Numbered from the stretch's first letter, positions 25,855 to 38,925 are shown. The stretch is DNA of 64,000 nucleotides from Lingula anatina (GCF_001039355.2 NW_019775558.1:221764-285763); one strand, 5' to 3'. A program made the numbers and translations. Notes: a model not told the origin generated them from the letters alone.

Positions 25855-26477
25855 ATATTGTTTAATAAATGTTGATGCAAGAACTCGTTGATTAACATGA
25901 TGTAGTTTAACATGCATATGACATACAGTATGTGGCAATAAAAATGTTTCTCTGCAAAACAATATGAAACAAAATAAGCAGTGAATAATGATAAGAGTTG
26001 GTGATCAAGCAAGGATATTAACATGACCTTGGAGGTATGCATAATATATTTAAGCATGATAAGATTTATTAATCAATCTGCAATTACGTGTAATAAGATA
26101 CTACTTACCTCGACATTACAAGTACAGTGGCATCCAGCTCGTAATTGCCACGTGCTGACAATAATCATGATAAGCCCCACAACTAAAGTTATACCGCCCA
26201 GAATACAGAACAGGACTTCTTTTTTCGTGAACAACTCAGACATATCTTGTGAATCGGAATCCGCATAAGAGGAGTCAGCTTTGGTCTTTTTCTTGGCTCG
26301 TCTCTGCTGCGAGGCCGTGCTGGTCTCAGCGCCGTTTTCTGCCGTGACATCGTTCTGATGTTTGTCACTGCCGACGAGCAAGGCTTCTGCTGCCGCGGCT
26401 TCTTCTCCAGCTTCGCCCGTTTCTTCTAAGGGCTCCATTGGGATTTCGGTGTCATATTTATTGTCCGACATCATCAT
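21202..26477 (-). CDS. Single-pass (type II-like) membrane protein, two exons seen, 247 aa
   Basis: Exon 1 is 26109-26477 and exon 2 is 21202-21576, joined in phase 0 (donor GTAAGT, acceptor tgctttag). Three ATGs in a row (26477, 26474, 26471) follow an in-frame TAG six bases upstream, so the start is well placed. Residues 1-86 are acidic then basic (QQRRAKKKTK at 57-66) and lack a signal peptide. A hydrophobic segment at about 88-109 (VLFCILGGITLVVGLIMIIV) is followed by CHCTC and then a Thr/Ser/Asn-rich tail with five N-x-S/T sites (NAS, NYS, NES, NQT, NTT). Basic residues before the segment and glycosylation sites after it suggest N-in/C-out. I do not recognise the family. The intron is 4.5 kb, so extra phase-0 exons could be missed, such as 22966-23103. 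Confidence 0.65.
22966..23103 (-). CDS. Possible internal exon of the membrane-protein gene
   Basis: This open stretch reads RYALYAIKSQPTDLFANFQI, continuing NEQNFQNIVKQVKGELNCG to a strong GTAAGA donor in phase 0. That would fit between the two exons of the membrane-protein gene. The acceptor (aaaataag) has no good pyrimidine tract, so this may be a chance reading frame. Confidence 0.2.
23629..23876. mobile_element. Degenerate hAT-like MITE
   Basis: The right end AATTCTGGATCCGCCCC and the C/G-run ends (GGAGGGTCCTGACCCCCC; CCGGACCCCCC) are typical of non-autonomous hAT-type elements ending CAGGGGCGGATCC. No coding frame was found. The ends are eroded, so the limits are approximate. Confidence 0.6.
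24614..24678. repeat. AT microsatellite
   Basis: About 32 uninterrupted AT units in the intron of the membrane-protein gene. A similar tract of about 25 units is at 25804-25852. Confidence 0.95.
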
Positions 26478-26968
26478 GTTCTTCTAGTAGCACCTAACAC
26501 ACACACACAGAGATCAAAATGATGAATAGCTGCGACACAAAGCGTTGCGACTCCGTTAAAATGCCCTCTGTATTTCCGCTTACCTGTATGCATAACACAG
26601 AGAACAAAAAAACACGGTTGCCCGCAGTTTTAGCTCACGTGTTAGCAATTCTCAGGAAAGGGAATTTAATGACGTCAAATTATTCATGATACCATATTAT
26701 TAACCCGTACTGAAATGCGGAGAGATATAGAGGCTGTCTGCCTTGCCATGGCTCTTACGATCATTTTCTATTGGCAATTAGGAATTAAGGTTTTGCATTA
26801 TTCAACCTTACGACCTAATTGTGGGATCGATGGAACTAATATCTTCCCCTTGGAATGTGTTTTACGTTCTTTACTGAAGCATCGTCTGACCACGAGCCAT
26901 TATACATGTCATGTCCAAATGCGATATCCACAAATAATCAATAATCTTTCTTCTCCCCCCCCACCTCC

Positions 26969-27005
<37 letters not shown>

Positions 27006-30000
27006 ACACGCTCTTTTCCTTCGGATCTATACATGTATATCTGCGGTTTTTACACACTCACACTCACAATTACAAACACGCATGTGACGATAAACAATTC
27101 TACAGTGGTCGCTGTAGTGAGACCCGCCTGGCATATTAAAGAAGCCCTCAAGAAAAGAAGGAAAATTAACTACAACGAAGACACTTATGAGGCAGATGGT
27201 CCATAAAACGTCGTCTCCTTACTATTCGATGACTCAGTATCATTTTAAGAGTAAACGTTAACCTTTCATCACATCGCAGCCACACACCTGACTTCAAATC
27301 TGCTTTATGCCATGAAATTCAGAAAATTAAACAGACGGTCCCTTCTTTTGTTATGGCACGTACAGGCAGTGACAAGGCGTTATCATGTTTTGTTAAATGA
27401 GGTTTGCTTTATTGCTTAGTTATGGCCTATGTAAAGATGGAAGAATATGCCAATATCGCGTTCAGCCGAACATGCCGCCAGGGATATGCAGTATATATGA
27501 GAACGGCTTGAAACTAAAGCTTACGACGCGCTGTGGTTGAGGGTATCCTATATGTTATTATCAAGATGGCTTTCCTAGTAGCCAAAATCACCTTATTATT
27601 AAATATACATGTATATTAGTCTACTGGACTACTGTACATCAACAAATATAAAAACAATAGCTCTCTATTACTAGTAAATTTATTGGAATACACTGAGCGC
27701 TTGATTTTTCACGTATATTTTTTTATCAAACAGGTAAAATGCGCCTTTTAGGTGGATAAAAGACGCCTAGACGACCCCACAGTGTAACATTCTTTTTATC
27801 ACTGTGTAGCTTGATCTGAAATCGTAAGGACGAGAAACAGTTACATCATATTCTTTCAGATTAAGATTGAAGAGGTAAAGCTCGTCAACTTTCGTTATTT
27901 CTTAGCAATAAGACCTCGATTGGATTAGTTTATAACGGGGAAAATGACACCCAGGCATAAAATATCGTGCATGTATCTCAATTAAATGATGATGGATGCC
28001 TACAGAAACAGTGCAGGCTTATAATAAAAACAAAGAAGCATTAAGGAGCTTTAAATGTTATTTTATATTTAGATACAATGCATCATATTGCATTTTGGGG
28101 ATAAACAAGTGGTGGCCAGGAAAAGCTGTTAAGCACATTTCCTTTGTAGCTACATGAAGCTTCTCAAGAAGGCAATTTTAACCCGCTTTGACATTTCGCA
28201 AATACCAGTAGCTCTGTCATGAACAAGGACAATTTTTTCATACAACAGTAATGTGCTTGCTTATGTACGTATGTTTTGCATGTACTGCCGCGGGCGCTGA
28301 AGCCATCAGCATGTTGAACACCGTATATTCAAGGACAATCTTCAAATCTAAGTAGCCATACATTTTCAAATACATCATAAAACAGGTAACTCGCTAATGG
28401 ATATTTCTACATTTACCTTTAACTTTCCTTAGTGTTGACGAAAATTGCTGAAATTGTCAAGGAAAATTAATGTCATAAACATTTACAGGTATCTCACCTA
28501 CATTGAGTCTTCATTACTTTCTTCTTTGTCTGCATACATGGTAGCCTCTGTATCAGGATTCAACTGCTTGTACTTGAGAATGAACTCAGTTCTTTAGAGT
28601 ACTCAATTTGAACTCAGGTTTTACCAGTATATTTTATTATTAAACACTGGTCAACTAAAAAAAAAGAAATGAATAAAAGGTTGTACAATAAAAATGCAAA
28701 TATAGCCCTATATTACAAACAAAAAATTGTCTGGTAATGTAGAAACAGAAATACACTTACGTAAGTGTTGGGTCATATAGGTTACAATATTCTGGTAAAG
28801 CCACACCACAGGTCTGGACACTTCAGACACTTGAGACTGAGAGCGAGTATATTGAATGTAAGTGTTACACATGACTGCTTGAGATAATGTACTAGTAGCC
28901 CGAGCAGTGCTCAGTCCAGCCATGAATATTCACGACTGGCACCCACCAAAAACAAAATTATAATTTTATCCAATAACAGCCCCTCTGTCTTATTTTAGGC
29001 GTTATGGGCACCCAGCAGGTTTATTAAGAGTCAAGACGATTTGACAGATCTTAAAGCACCACATCATTAATGATATCTCTGTAGATCACGCTCAGTCAAT
29101 AGGCATTGGTAGGAATGATTGATCCAATGCATACAGGTTTTTAAATACTCATACAAGTACACTCTAAAATACCCGGTGAGGTCGACTAATTTTAAGTCAG
29201 TTTTAGGAGATACCAGAACTTTCTCTGTGGACCAGTCCCCAGTCTCCAACTAGTACATGTACCCTCTTCTTTTGGGTGGACCTTTTGGTATTATTCCCTT
29301 GTAAAAGTCAGATAGCATTAAAGACATCGCATTTAATAAAATGAGAATGATAATGTTCAACATGACCTCTGTTCTATGGTTTATACACCATTTATGTAAT
29401 AACAACCAGTAATCAAGCACTCATATGTTTACAACTCACCACGTTAAAGCGAAATAATGAATTATCTAATTAATTATTATAGCCGAAGGTAAAACAAGAA
29501 ATTACCTGTCGTGTCTGGCAGTTCAAGACATTTAATACATATTTTGAAGTGGAATTGCCAACCTGCTTTTTACTGAAACTCACGCATTAAATTGTGAACC
29601 AAGCATAAAGCTGCCAACTTTAATTGTCGAACTAACATCTAATTTAAAAAAACTGACTGTCGAAATAGTCCAGATAACGTGTTCTCACTGTCACCACTTC
29701 GTGGGCATCAGTACACAGTTGAAGACCTGTGGTATCTCGTGAACGGTAACCTAGATCAAGTTTATAATGCAGAAAATTGGCTATAAGGAAAGTCAGTTAA
29801 ATTGTGTAACATAAGACGATGAATATTTCGAAGAGCTCGCTGAGAAAGATGTTGGATGAGCTTCATATGAAATTTGAGTTATGTCATTTACTCATTTGTC
29901 TTTCTATATATTTTATTTTTCTCCAGTTCACTGAAAATATTTTCCATTCGTTTTTTTTCTTTTGATAAATCAATATAAACGAAATTGAATAGTATCGCCC

Positions 30001-31208
30001 TATACTTCATTACGCAGACTAGATAAACCTTCGAGTTAAGTGTTCAGTCTTACAACATTAACCTTCTTCTCTATGCTTTATGCCAATAACCATAAGAGAA
30101 TTAACCTTATCAGGGGCAGGCAATGGAGATGAATATATCGATCATTGTAAAAACAAGTCTCTAACGTACTAAAATACTATACTGGTAGATTATAACCTAC
30201 AGATACTTGAGACTGGGTACAGATACTTGGGACTGGTCCTAATAAAAATAAAGAGAGGAGAAAATATATCATGTCATATTTTAATGTATCCTTATATAAG
30301 TAAGTGTGAACTATAGTACGTCTTTTTAAAGCACCAGTATAGCTTTACTCTTAACCAAACTATCAAGGATCCATAATTCGCAATAGCAAAATCGATACTG
30401 CGTCTTACAATGAAATTGCACAATTTTCACAAATGCACGTAATACTCTTGACATTTCTGCTACATGTAGCAACGTGCACAGTAGTACAAGACACGTGCAC
30501 AGCCACGTGGGGTAGATTTACTTGATTATTAGCTATGGGGAACTGAAAATCTTCGGAACAAGTAGGGGAAATTCCCGATTAAACACGGGGATATTTTTTA
30601 AATATGTTTACCAACAACTGTCCAATAGAGCCTTCACTATTTGTAAGGTTCACACACTAGTATACTAATACCATCACACACTGACTTGTAAACATGTTAT
30701 AGAAACATTGGATTAATAGGGCCGACGGGAATTTTCAAGCAATACATGCACTGGGTCACCTAGTTTATAACTAGATCTGCCGTCTTACTTAAAGGACCCA
30801 CCTGGTCATTTTCTCAAGGAAACGTGCGTTATGCCAGACCTAGCATCACGCCGGGTCATGCATCAAATGCTGTGCCTACACCCATACACCCTGCTTATCA
30901 GGTAACTCTTCTTGTCCCGTAAATCTGATGGAATAGAACTATTGTAATTTTCGTTTTTCAAACAAAAAATTGGACAATTTTAGACAGATACCGAGGACAC
31001 ATTCATAACGGAGGTCGTTTTCTAATTTAGACACAAAAGTTATACCAGAAACGTATAAATCAATTATCAATATGCTAAGGCACGTCGCAATGTCACAACA
31101 CCATGTTAAGACTTATCGGGTGCCTCTCTTTTAACAAGCCCTCAGCAGATCACGTTATCGTCACTTGTGTGCGCTTGCTTTCAAGAGACGATCAGGCCAC
31201 GTTTAACC
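26478..31208. other. Divergent intergenic region
   Basis: This lies between the start of the membrane-protein gene (minus) and the lipase gene (plus). It holds a C/A homopolymer run near 26956-27001 that creates a long meaningless frame, and the weak first-exon candidate at 28762-28923. A TATAAAT at 31054 could serve the lipase gene. Confidence 0.5.
28762..28923 (-). CDS. Possible first exon of an unidentified gene
   Basis: An ATG at 28923 opens MAGLSTARATSTLSQAVMCN and continues for 53 codons to a strong donor (TTAC/GTAAGTG). Upstream lie an ATTGG box and a TAAAATTATAA stretch at suitable distances. No following exon was found, so it could be spurious. Confidence 0.2.
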
Positions 31209-34200
31209 ATGCGATGGACATTTATGTTTGTTTTTGGCCTTTGGACTTTGGTCCATGAGCCATCCGTCGTTCATACAAAGGTCTATCAAGTCCGACGCCA
31301 CAGTAAGTAACGCATTTTACACTGTATAAACATCACACGATTATGAGTATGAGTAAGCGATCAGATTTGAACTAAGACGCCAAAAGAATTAAGCAATTAG
31401 ATTTGCGTTTTTTAATGAGAGATGACTGGTCAATTCAACAAGTTAGTGTTTGTTTTTTAGCGTGAAAATCATTTCAAAACCACGTAATACGTACATCTAA
31501 TACATATATCTGCATCTTGTCCTCTAGCTGAAAGAACTATAAATTACATCAACAAATGGTTCTTATATGTCTGAGTGCGCATCAGTACAGTATCGAATAT
31601 AAGTGGAAATGGGCGGATAAAATCTGATACAACCAAATGTCAACGGAACGCAATTTACTACTACAAAACGCACACGCAGTCGTAATAAAATGTCAGATGA
31701 TATTTTTTATTTCATTTATCCTTCTTTTAACATATTGTGTATTCTATTTTTAAACAAGACCAAATAGATTAGATTCAGAGAACAAAAAAAAAAATAAAAT
31801 AAAATAAAGCTGCCAAGGTATCACTAGGCATCGGTTAGCTCTTATGTCGAACGAGATATCTTAAAACACGATTCCTTCTATTTCAGCTATCGTGAAACGC
31901 CGCGTAGCGTGCTATGGCGTTCTGGGATGCTTCAGCACTGAAGGGCCTTTCCGAAATATTCCATATCGACCGCTTAACCTACTTCCGGCCACGCGCAAGA
32001 GTATTGGAACTAAATTTTCCCTTTTCACGCACCGAAGTAAAATACACGCTGATAGCCTCGTGGCCGATGATGCCTCTACTGTTTCAAAATCACTCTTTAG
32101 TGCTGCTAAAGAAACCAAAATGATTGTCCATGGCTTCATTGAAACGGGGAAAGAGAAATGGCTACATGTATGTATCTAAATGTATATGTATCAGACGAAA
32201 ATGAATTTACTACTATTAACTACTTTGTGTTTGGTGAAAAAGAGTTTTTGATACCCGATTTTAACCACTGATTGAAGACTAATTTGTCAACTTTCAAAAA
32301 GCATCTTTTATTAGTTATTTCAGACCAGAAAATTTACCATCTAATGAAAATTAACTAGCTTCACTAAATAACCAGGCCAGTTCGATTTTTGCGATCAATA
32401 TTAGGGTAATGGGTCTCAAAGTTATCAAATTATGCCCCTTTCAGGATATGAAAGACAAGCTGCTACTGGCTGGCGATTATAACGTGATAATCATTGACTG
32501 GGGTGGCGGTTCCTTCCTCCCTTACACACAGGCCACTGGTAACACACGTTTAGTTGGAGCCGAGACCGCCTTGTTGATTCAAACAATATGCGTAAGTTTT
32601 TGTGTTATACACTTGTTAGCGTCGTGATAATTATAATAACGCAGCGCGCTGTTAATTAGGAGCTGTTAATGAGCTGTTAATGAAATGCACCTGGCACGGT
32701 GTGAGACATTTATTTCATTAAGCAGCAGCCTTTCTTGAAGAAAACTGCCACGACTTCTTAAAAATGTGTGGTTTTTATAACCTATGTGTTAATGATGATG
32801 ATGATTCCGTCCAATTTGTTGTTGTCGTTGTGTTAAGTACTGGTAGTGTGCCACAGCATATACCAACCAACACAGCCCATGGTCTGTCTCCTCTGTGAAT
32901 CTCCAGTGCATTGTACTACCGGTAGTACAGAGCATGTTATTATTTTTTTTAATTTTACGACATCAACCTCATGATTTTAATTAAAAAACACTTTTTAGGT
33001 GCTATATCTTGGTGTAAAGCATTATCGTTTTCACAAAAGCATGCCACCATGTTTCATTTTCAGTTTCGAACATTTTTGACCGTCTATATTTTCAGAATGT
33101 TACTGGCGCCCGCCCGGAATCTTTTCATATCATAGGACATAGCCTTGGAGCCCATTTAGCGGGATATGCCGGAGAAAGACTCAAGTCTCTGGGGAGAATT
33201 ACAGGTTATTATTCAGCCAGTTTGCTGGGAGAGATAATGTTACTTTCATTTCATTGATCGCATTGTATGTAATAACGTGAGGTTATATCACAATACAATA
33301 TACACGCGAACCACGGTTGCATTTACACCGATTTTTTGAAAGGCAAATTCCCCCTCAATATCCTATAAGCAAAGTGCAATAACAAATATGTAGGAATTAC
33401 ACGTTGTTTCGAAGTGTATTTTAATAATTTAATTGAAATTACCACCACCTGTTTCAGGCATGGATCCGGCAGATCCGTATTTCTCCTACACGGATAAGGT
33501 AGTTCGTCTTGACCCAACGGATGCCAAGTTGGTGGACGTTATTCACACTGATGCTGACCATATCTTGTCCACTCTGAAAGCCAGTGGAGGTGATAACATA
33601 TTTCAATATATGACAGCCGTTTTACTTTTGAATGCCGTTCTATTTATTACTAGAAGTCGCGTCGAAGTACTATAAATGACTACTTCATAATAACAACGCA
33701 TGATGGATGTACTTTCAAAGAAAACGATTCACCAGAATTACGCTTTGTAGATGTGTATGGACTCGCTAGTACGCAATATTCAGCGACATAATGTGGCGGA
33801 ACACTGGTCATTTCCACTATCTGAATGAATCATTTAAATTAAATTTTGTTTCTCAATGGTTTAACTCTTACTAATGTCTGAGAAACATCAGAATATTTTG
33901 CGCAATATTGAAGTTTTATATGGTTTTACATTTTTTAGGTTTTGGGATTGAACAGCCAGTCGGTCATTTGGACTTTTATCCAAATGGCGGAAGCCAGCAG
34001 CCCGGTTGTGAGCATACTCTGAGCATGATGTCGGAAGTGTTCACAGCCGGTTTGTATAATGGTAAGTTTTAACGTTAAGAACTATAAATCAGGACATTTT
34101 CACAACATTTTCACAAGCTATAACTAGATGCTGAATTCCATAATCTAGCATCATTATTTTAACAGTTACGATTGCATACTATTGCTGTAAAATAAGTTTT

Positions 34201-37009
34201 TGTTGCCTATATATTGTTTGGTTTTGAAGCAATAACCTTTTCACTGTTAGTTTTATCCATTGACGTATTAAAATAAGTTATCAATTTCCGAAAGTAGAAT
34301 TAGACGTAGTATTCGGTGCGTTTTCCGATAGACCAAATATACAAAAGCATTCAAAATATGGCAGAAATTTTCAATAAAAGTTCTGAAAATATCATCCGGG
34401 GTCCTCGAATCTGCTTCCTGCTCAATTCATCACAAAAATGGCTTATGTTTCCAATCTTGACTTTTCAATTAGAATGAACATGTAAACTAGTTGGCGTGTC
34501 TTGCAGTTCAATTTTGAAATGTGCGTGTTCTTGTCACCTTTTATCAGAACCCACAATAGGGGTGTACACTCATGAACAATATCTGTGCCCACTCTTTGTC
34601 CGTTGACCTTTATTGAAATGCTTGGTAGTAGGAACTGTAATTATAGGATATCCCCAGTGGAAACTCATGCTCATACGACTGGTAACGAAAGATAAAACAG
34701 CGGTTGGCGGCTAGCTAAACCTCTGTGTTATGAGGTTTAGGGTTATAACAAATATACTGTAATAACATAGTCTACAGATATCCTACTACATATAAGTTGG
34801 TATATAACTAAGATTTAGGTAATATTTCTTATTTCATTTATTTCTAGGAGGGAAGAAATTCTTTGTCTGCGATCACACCCGCGCCCATGAGCTGTTTACA
34901 GACTCAGTTACGTCCACCTGTCCGTTCATTGGTTTCAAATGTAATAGCTACGATGAATACAAGGCAAGTAAAAATGAGATATTTTCAAGTTAATTAAACA
35001 GCGGGCATTTTTATTTTGAAATGTGAAGTTCGATGTTTTTTTTTTTTTTTTGTAATTTTTTTTCTTGTTTTTTATATCCACCCGGTATTCTATGAAAGTG
35101 GTCTAAAATACAAAAAAATTAGTATAATAAATAAAAAAATAAATAAAATAAAATAAAATAAAAATAAGTAAATAAATAAAAGCAACATCTTTACTTTTTG
35201 TATAGATCGTTAAGATTATTTTCAACAAGTCATGTACCTGTCTTAATAACTTTATAAGACAAAAATCATTTTCCGTGTATGCAATGTATAGGCGTCTTTT
35301 TTTATTCCTTTTCCGTTTTCAGAGTGGAAAATGCTCTAGTTGCGGAAAATGGGGCTGTCCTCAAATGGGACTCAATGCAGATAAATTCCCACTGGCGCAG
35401 TTAACGGGAATAAATAATAAGTTTTATTTAGATACGAACGGAGCAAGTCCATTCTGTAGTAAGTGCGTTTATAAGATCAAATAAATGTATTCTGGTATTA
35501 ACTCAAGCTCATACATGTATACTGATTTTGGTTTCGCTGTAGTTTAAAGCATTTGCATTCGTTACTTGGTGGCATAACTTTCGTGCAGAAAAAGTTAATT
35601 CTCTAAAATTTCATTGAAATCTTTAATGGGAACATACGTTCATCTTGTATCTTTTTACTTATCTATTTATATTTTCGTCATATTAACTATCAATACATAT
35701 AGTAAAATAAACAATATCTGTTTATTTATCAATCAACACGTCATATCCCATTGTCATTTATTAAATCCAGCCAATTTAAACAAACGTTACTAATATTTTT
35801 GCAGGTTATCATTATGAGGTCAAGGTTCAAGTGAGTCAAAATATGGGAGCTGCTTCTGAGAGAGGAACGATTTCACTTGTCCTCACAGGCACCAAGGGGA
35901 CGTCGGAAAAAATTCCTTTAACGGAATCGTACGTTTTTTTATTTCAGTTTAGGCCCCATTCAGAATAGGGGACTAACTAGTCCGAGGGTCAAATATGGCG
36001 ACCCACTACAAAGCTTGCCGTCTAATCCGCTAATATAGACACTGAATATATATCCTGTGGGGAAGTATTCAAGTGGGCCGGCCATATTTGACCCTCAGAT
36101 TAGGTAGTCCACTGTTCTCACTTTTGCCTGCATTGTTTTAGCAGAATAATATTAAGGAATAATCGAGCACGCGCGCTGGTGAGCCGGTGTCGTAAATTAA
36201 AAGGGTATTGCGATAAAGGATAAGACGTAACAAAAAACTTTAGGAAATTTTTAAACATAATCTATATTAAGATACAACGTATAATGAAGGTTGTCAGGGT
36301 ATTTTTCTCACAAGTGGCTGGATTTTTGGTTATAATTTGCTAACATTTACGTGGCTTCGCTGCAGCATAATTTTTTTTCATTTTAAACAAGAAATGTCGA
36401 CATCAGTCCCGGGGACGTTCTTGTGTCTAAGTATTCCACTAGTCGAGATATCGGCACGCTTCAAAGTATTGCGGTTAGCTGGGTACACAGTGCCAATCTA
36501 CTCAAACCGTGGGAGTGGAATCTGTTTGGAATGCGAAATCCAAAGATATCTGTCTGGCAAATTGAAGTGTTCGCTCCAGCTATGAATCAAAGGTAATTCC
36601 TTATTCTATGACTTTTGTTTTTTAAGCTGAAAAAGCTCTGTTTTTTCTAAACGGTAATGTGCGTGAGTTAGTTATATATCCATAAGCAATTTGTCTGAGG
36701 TATTTGATTGATATTATCACGAAAATGTTCCATTGACTGTTTTTTTTCTGCTTACATTGTCTTCAAAATCTATACTATGAAACCATAAAATAGTTACAAT
36801 GCATGGTGTAGCCTAAATGTTTCCAAACACTCACTGCAAGGAAATGATAAAATACTTTGTTGTAAGCATAAAATTCATGATCCTTTTCTTTTGTATTATT
36901 TAGATACAGCTTTTGCTCGAAAGGCGAATTCCTTGAAAACAATTCACCAAAAACCTACAACGTTGCTTCGAGATCGTGCAGTGCGCAGTCCAACATCGTC
37001 ATAGGATAA
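31209..37009 (+). CDS. Pancreatic-lipase-family secreted lipase, 11 exons, 522 aa
   Basis: Exons: 31209-31302, 31887-32167, 32445-32591, 33096-33204, 33458-33589, 33939-34061, 34848-34963, 35323-35458, 35805-35928, 36392-36592 and 36904-37009. All phases agree. Residues 1-~23 ([15 protein letters not shown]...) form a signal peptide. The mature part opens with [16 protein letters not shown], matching the start of pancreatic lipases. Catalytic triad: Ser190 in GHSLG, Asp213 in GMDPADP, His305 in [11 protein letters not shown] full-length lid lies between the cysteines of PGCEHTL (278) and FFVCDH (303). From about 380 comes the PLAT/C2-like domain, with [20 protein letters not shown] and ISVWQIEVF, ending FCSKGE. 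It should hydrolyse triacylglycerols or phospholipids outside the cell, probably in digestion. It is somewhat longer than the vertebrate enzyme (465 aa) at both ends. Intron 7 uses a GC donor, and a MITE sits in intron 9. Confidence 0.93.
35956..36120. mobile_element. MITE family A, copy 2, inside lipase intron 9
   Basis: It shares the left arm and centre with the copy at 9232 almost base for base (CCATTCAGAATAGGGG..., CTACAAAGCTTGCCGTCTAA). It lacks the CCGCTAATA duplication in the centre, and its right arm has decayed. It begins only 27 bases after the exon-9 donor. Confidence 0.85.
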
Positions 37010-37013
37010 TAAA
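37008..37013 (+). terminator. AATAAA overlapping the lipase stop codon
   Basis: The stop TAA at 37007-37009 is followed directly by TAAAGG, so the polyadenylation hexamer AATAAA starts on the second base of the stop codon. If used, the 3' UTR would be only about 20-30 nt. Other A/T-rich candidates exist further on (e.g. near 37155), so use is not certain. Confidence 0.4.
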
Positions 37014-38925
37014 GGGTCTTTAAAAACACGCCGTTTGGACATTGTTTTAATAAGTATGCACATCTTTCGATTCTGAATTGGAGCAATGCAGCAGCTATAA
37101 CCCAGTTGTTTTACCATGGCACAGTTTCCTTCTAAATTTCGCTGTCACATAACTAAAATAAATAGAATTACCACAATTCATTAAATTTGAAAACATCCTT
37201 TTTTAACGCGATCCCAACATCTGCGTTCGTGTATGTATGCTACACCGTAAAAAAATAATTATAATATAACAATACCTGCATTTTGTTTAGATCTTGGAAC
37301 TAATTTCACTCTTATTAAAGTAACAAACACGGTGTATGCGTTTCATCTATATGCATAGTGGTTTATTGAACGTAAGTGAGCGAAGGTCCTGTTGTCTTCG
37401 ATTTGTTACATGCTGTCAAGCCATACAAGAGAATTAAGCAAAAGATTTGACTCAGAGATACTAATGCCATAACAACAGTGTATAGAAACTGCCTACACCC
37501 ATGTGGGCGTCTGTTTGATTCCTTTAGAATCTATTCAGTAACAGTACCAGTCTAGCTGAAGATATTGTACTTGCTCTATATTACACACTAAAGAGGACAA
37601 ATATTTTGTTAGAGAGAGTGTCAATCAAACTGTCATTTCCAAGAGTCAAGTTAAATCAGATTTTTTCCACTTGTCCACGTCTCTTAATCGCAAAACGTCA
37701 GACAACGGGGTACAGTTTTTCAAAGCTTTACATTGGGTTATAACTATTGTTTTAAAAGGAATAAAAGAACACCACTTCAGAGCAGTCAAATTTAGATGGA
37801 ATTTCGCTGATATTTGAAGATAGAACGTTACCAAATTTTGTCAAAATGTAAATGTAGTAAAGACTGAAGCTAGTTGCGTTTGTAAGTTATATGGTGTAAC
37901 GGTCTTTCAAGAAATCTTTTCTTCCTTTTAAACAAATGAACAAGATTACATAGTAACTGCAGTTCAGTACATGCAGGAAAACGCTGAGACATTTCGTGTC
38001 TATGAAGCAGTCCCGGAGCAAAAGAGCGCGCCAGCTTGAAATACGCCTATTTCAATTTTGTCTTGTCCTGCCAAGCGAAAATAAGAACAAAATATACAGT
38101 AAGTATGAGTTCATTCCCAAACATTACGTGCCTAAAAGCAGAGGGGGTAAAGCCACATTTATGAATCACAAGCAGTATTATTCAAAGTATTTTACGGTGT
38201 ACATGTAAGACAGAGCAAGCGTTTTGTAAACCAAGCTACTGAACATTTAATATCAGTTGTAGACGAAGTTCAGCAAAATAGCTGCCCATGTGAAGTGTAA
38301 ATTAAATCTTGCGCTGTCATCGCCAATGACATTGTCCTCTAATTTTGAAAACGCAAAGAGGGACAGTTATTTTACCGATATTACACAGTTCATTTAAACC
38401 ACACCAACAGGGATAAAACTGAAGATATGCAAATGCTACAATTGCTTTTGGATATATGAATTATAAGTAGTGACGAATAAATAATACTGTCTACAAGCCA
38501 TAGTCGCATTGCTCCATAAGGAAACTATTGAAGCCAGGGAACAGTGCCGCTGCATATTACTGGTCCTAGTGTGCGTATTCCACGCCTATCGGGTCTATCT
38601 GATGAAACAAAAACAAATAACATCTATAAGCTTAAGCTGAGCATGAAATTAAAACAAGCGAATGGAAAAACATATCTGTAATCAGCGGAAAAAGAACTGC
38701 CACTACCAAGGGTATAAAAGACGTCTGGATACACCATCGTGCTCTCAACGCCACAACCTAAAATTTTACGGTGAGTGGATTGAAAAAATACTGAATGCGA
38801 TAAGAGTCTGATTCAATGAAAGAGAATGAAGGGTGACGCTGAAATAAAGTCTGAGAGAAGCTAGTTCTGTACTGTATCTAACGCCTGTTAGAGTTTAACT
38901 AATTAGTATTGAGCTAATTAGCCGT
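37014..38925. other. Convergent intergenic region
   Basis: About 1.9 kb between the ends of the lipase and TSP1 genes, which point at each other. No coding frame with support was seen. The TATA-box candidate at 38713 lies here. Confidence 0.6.
38713..38720 (+). promoter_or_regulatory. TATA box with possible 5' leader exon
   Basis: TATAAAAG lies in GGGTATAAAAGACG; about 57 bases on is a good donor (ACG/GTGAGT at 38771). This looks like a TATA promoter with a short untranslated first exon on the plus strand, just downstream of the terminal exons of the minus-strand TSP1 gene. No coding exon could be linked. Confidence 0.3.

Noticed and set aside
26715-27206. 163-codon plus-strand frame, the second longest in the window
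   Set aside because: It runs through a C/A homopolymer (poly-Pro then poly-Lys), has no splice or promoter context and no recognisable protein.
34964-34970. GT donor four bases after the GC donor in lipase exon 7
   Set aside because: It puts exon 8 out of frame with an immediate stop, or with the other acceptor loses the conserved Cys-rich loop.
37996-38208. 70-codon basic plus-strand frame between the lipase and TSP1 genes
   Set aside because: No splice, promoter or family evidence; length is within chance for this composition.
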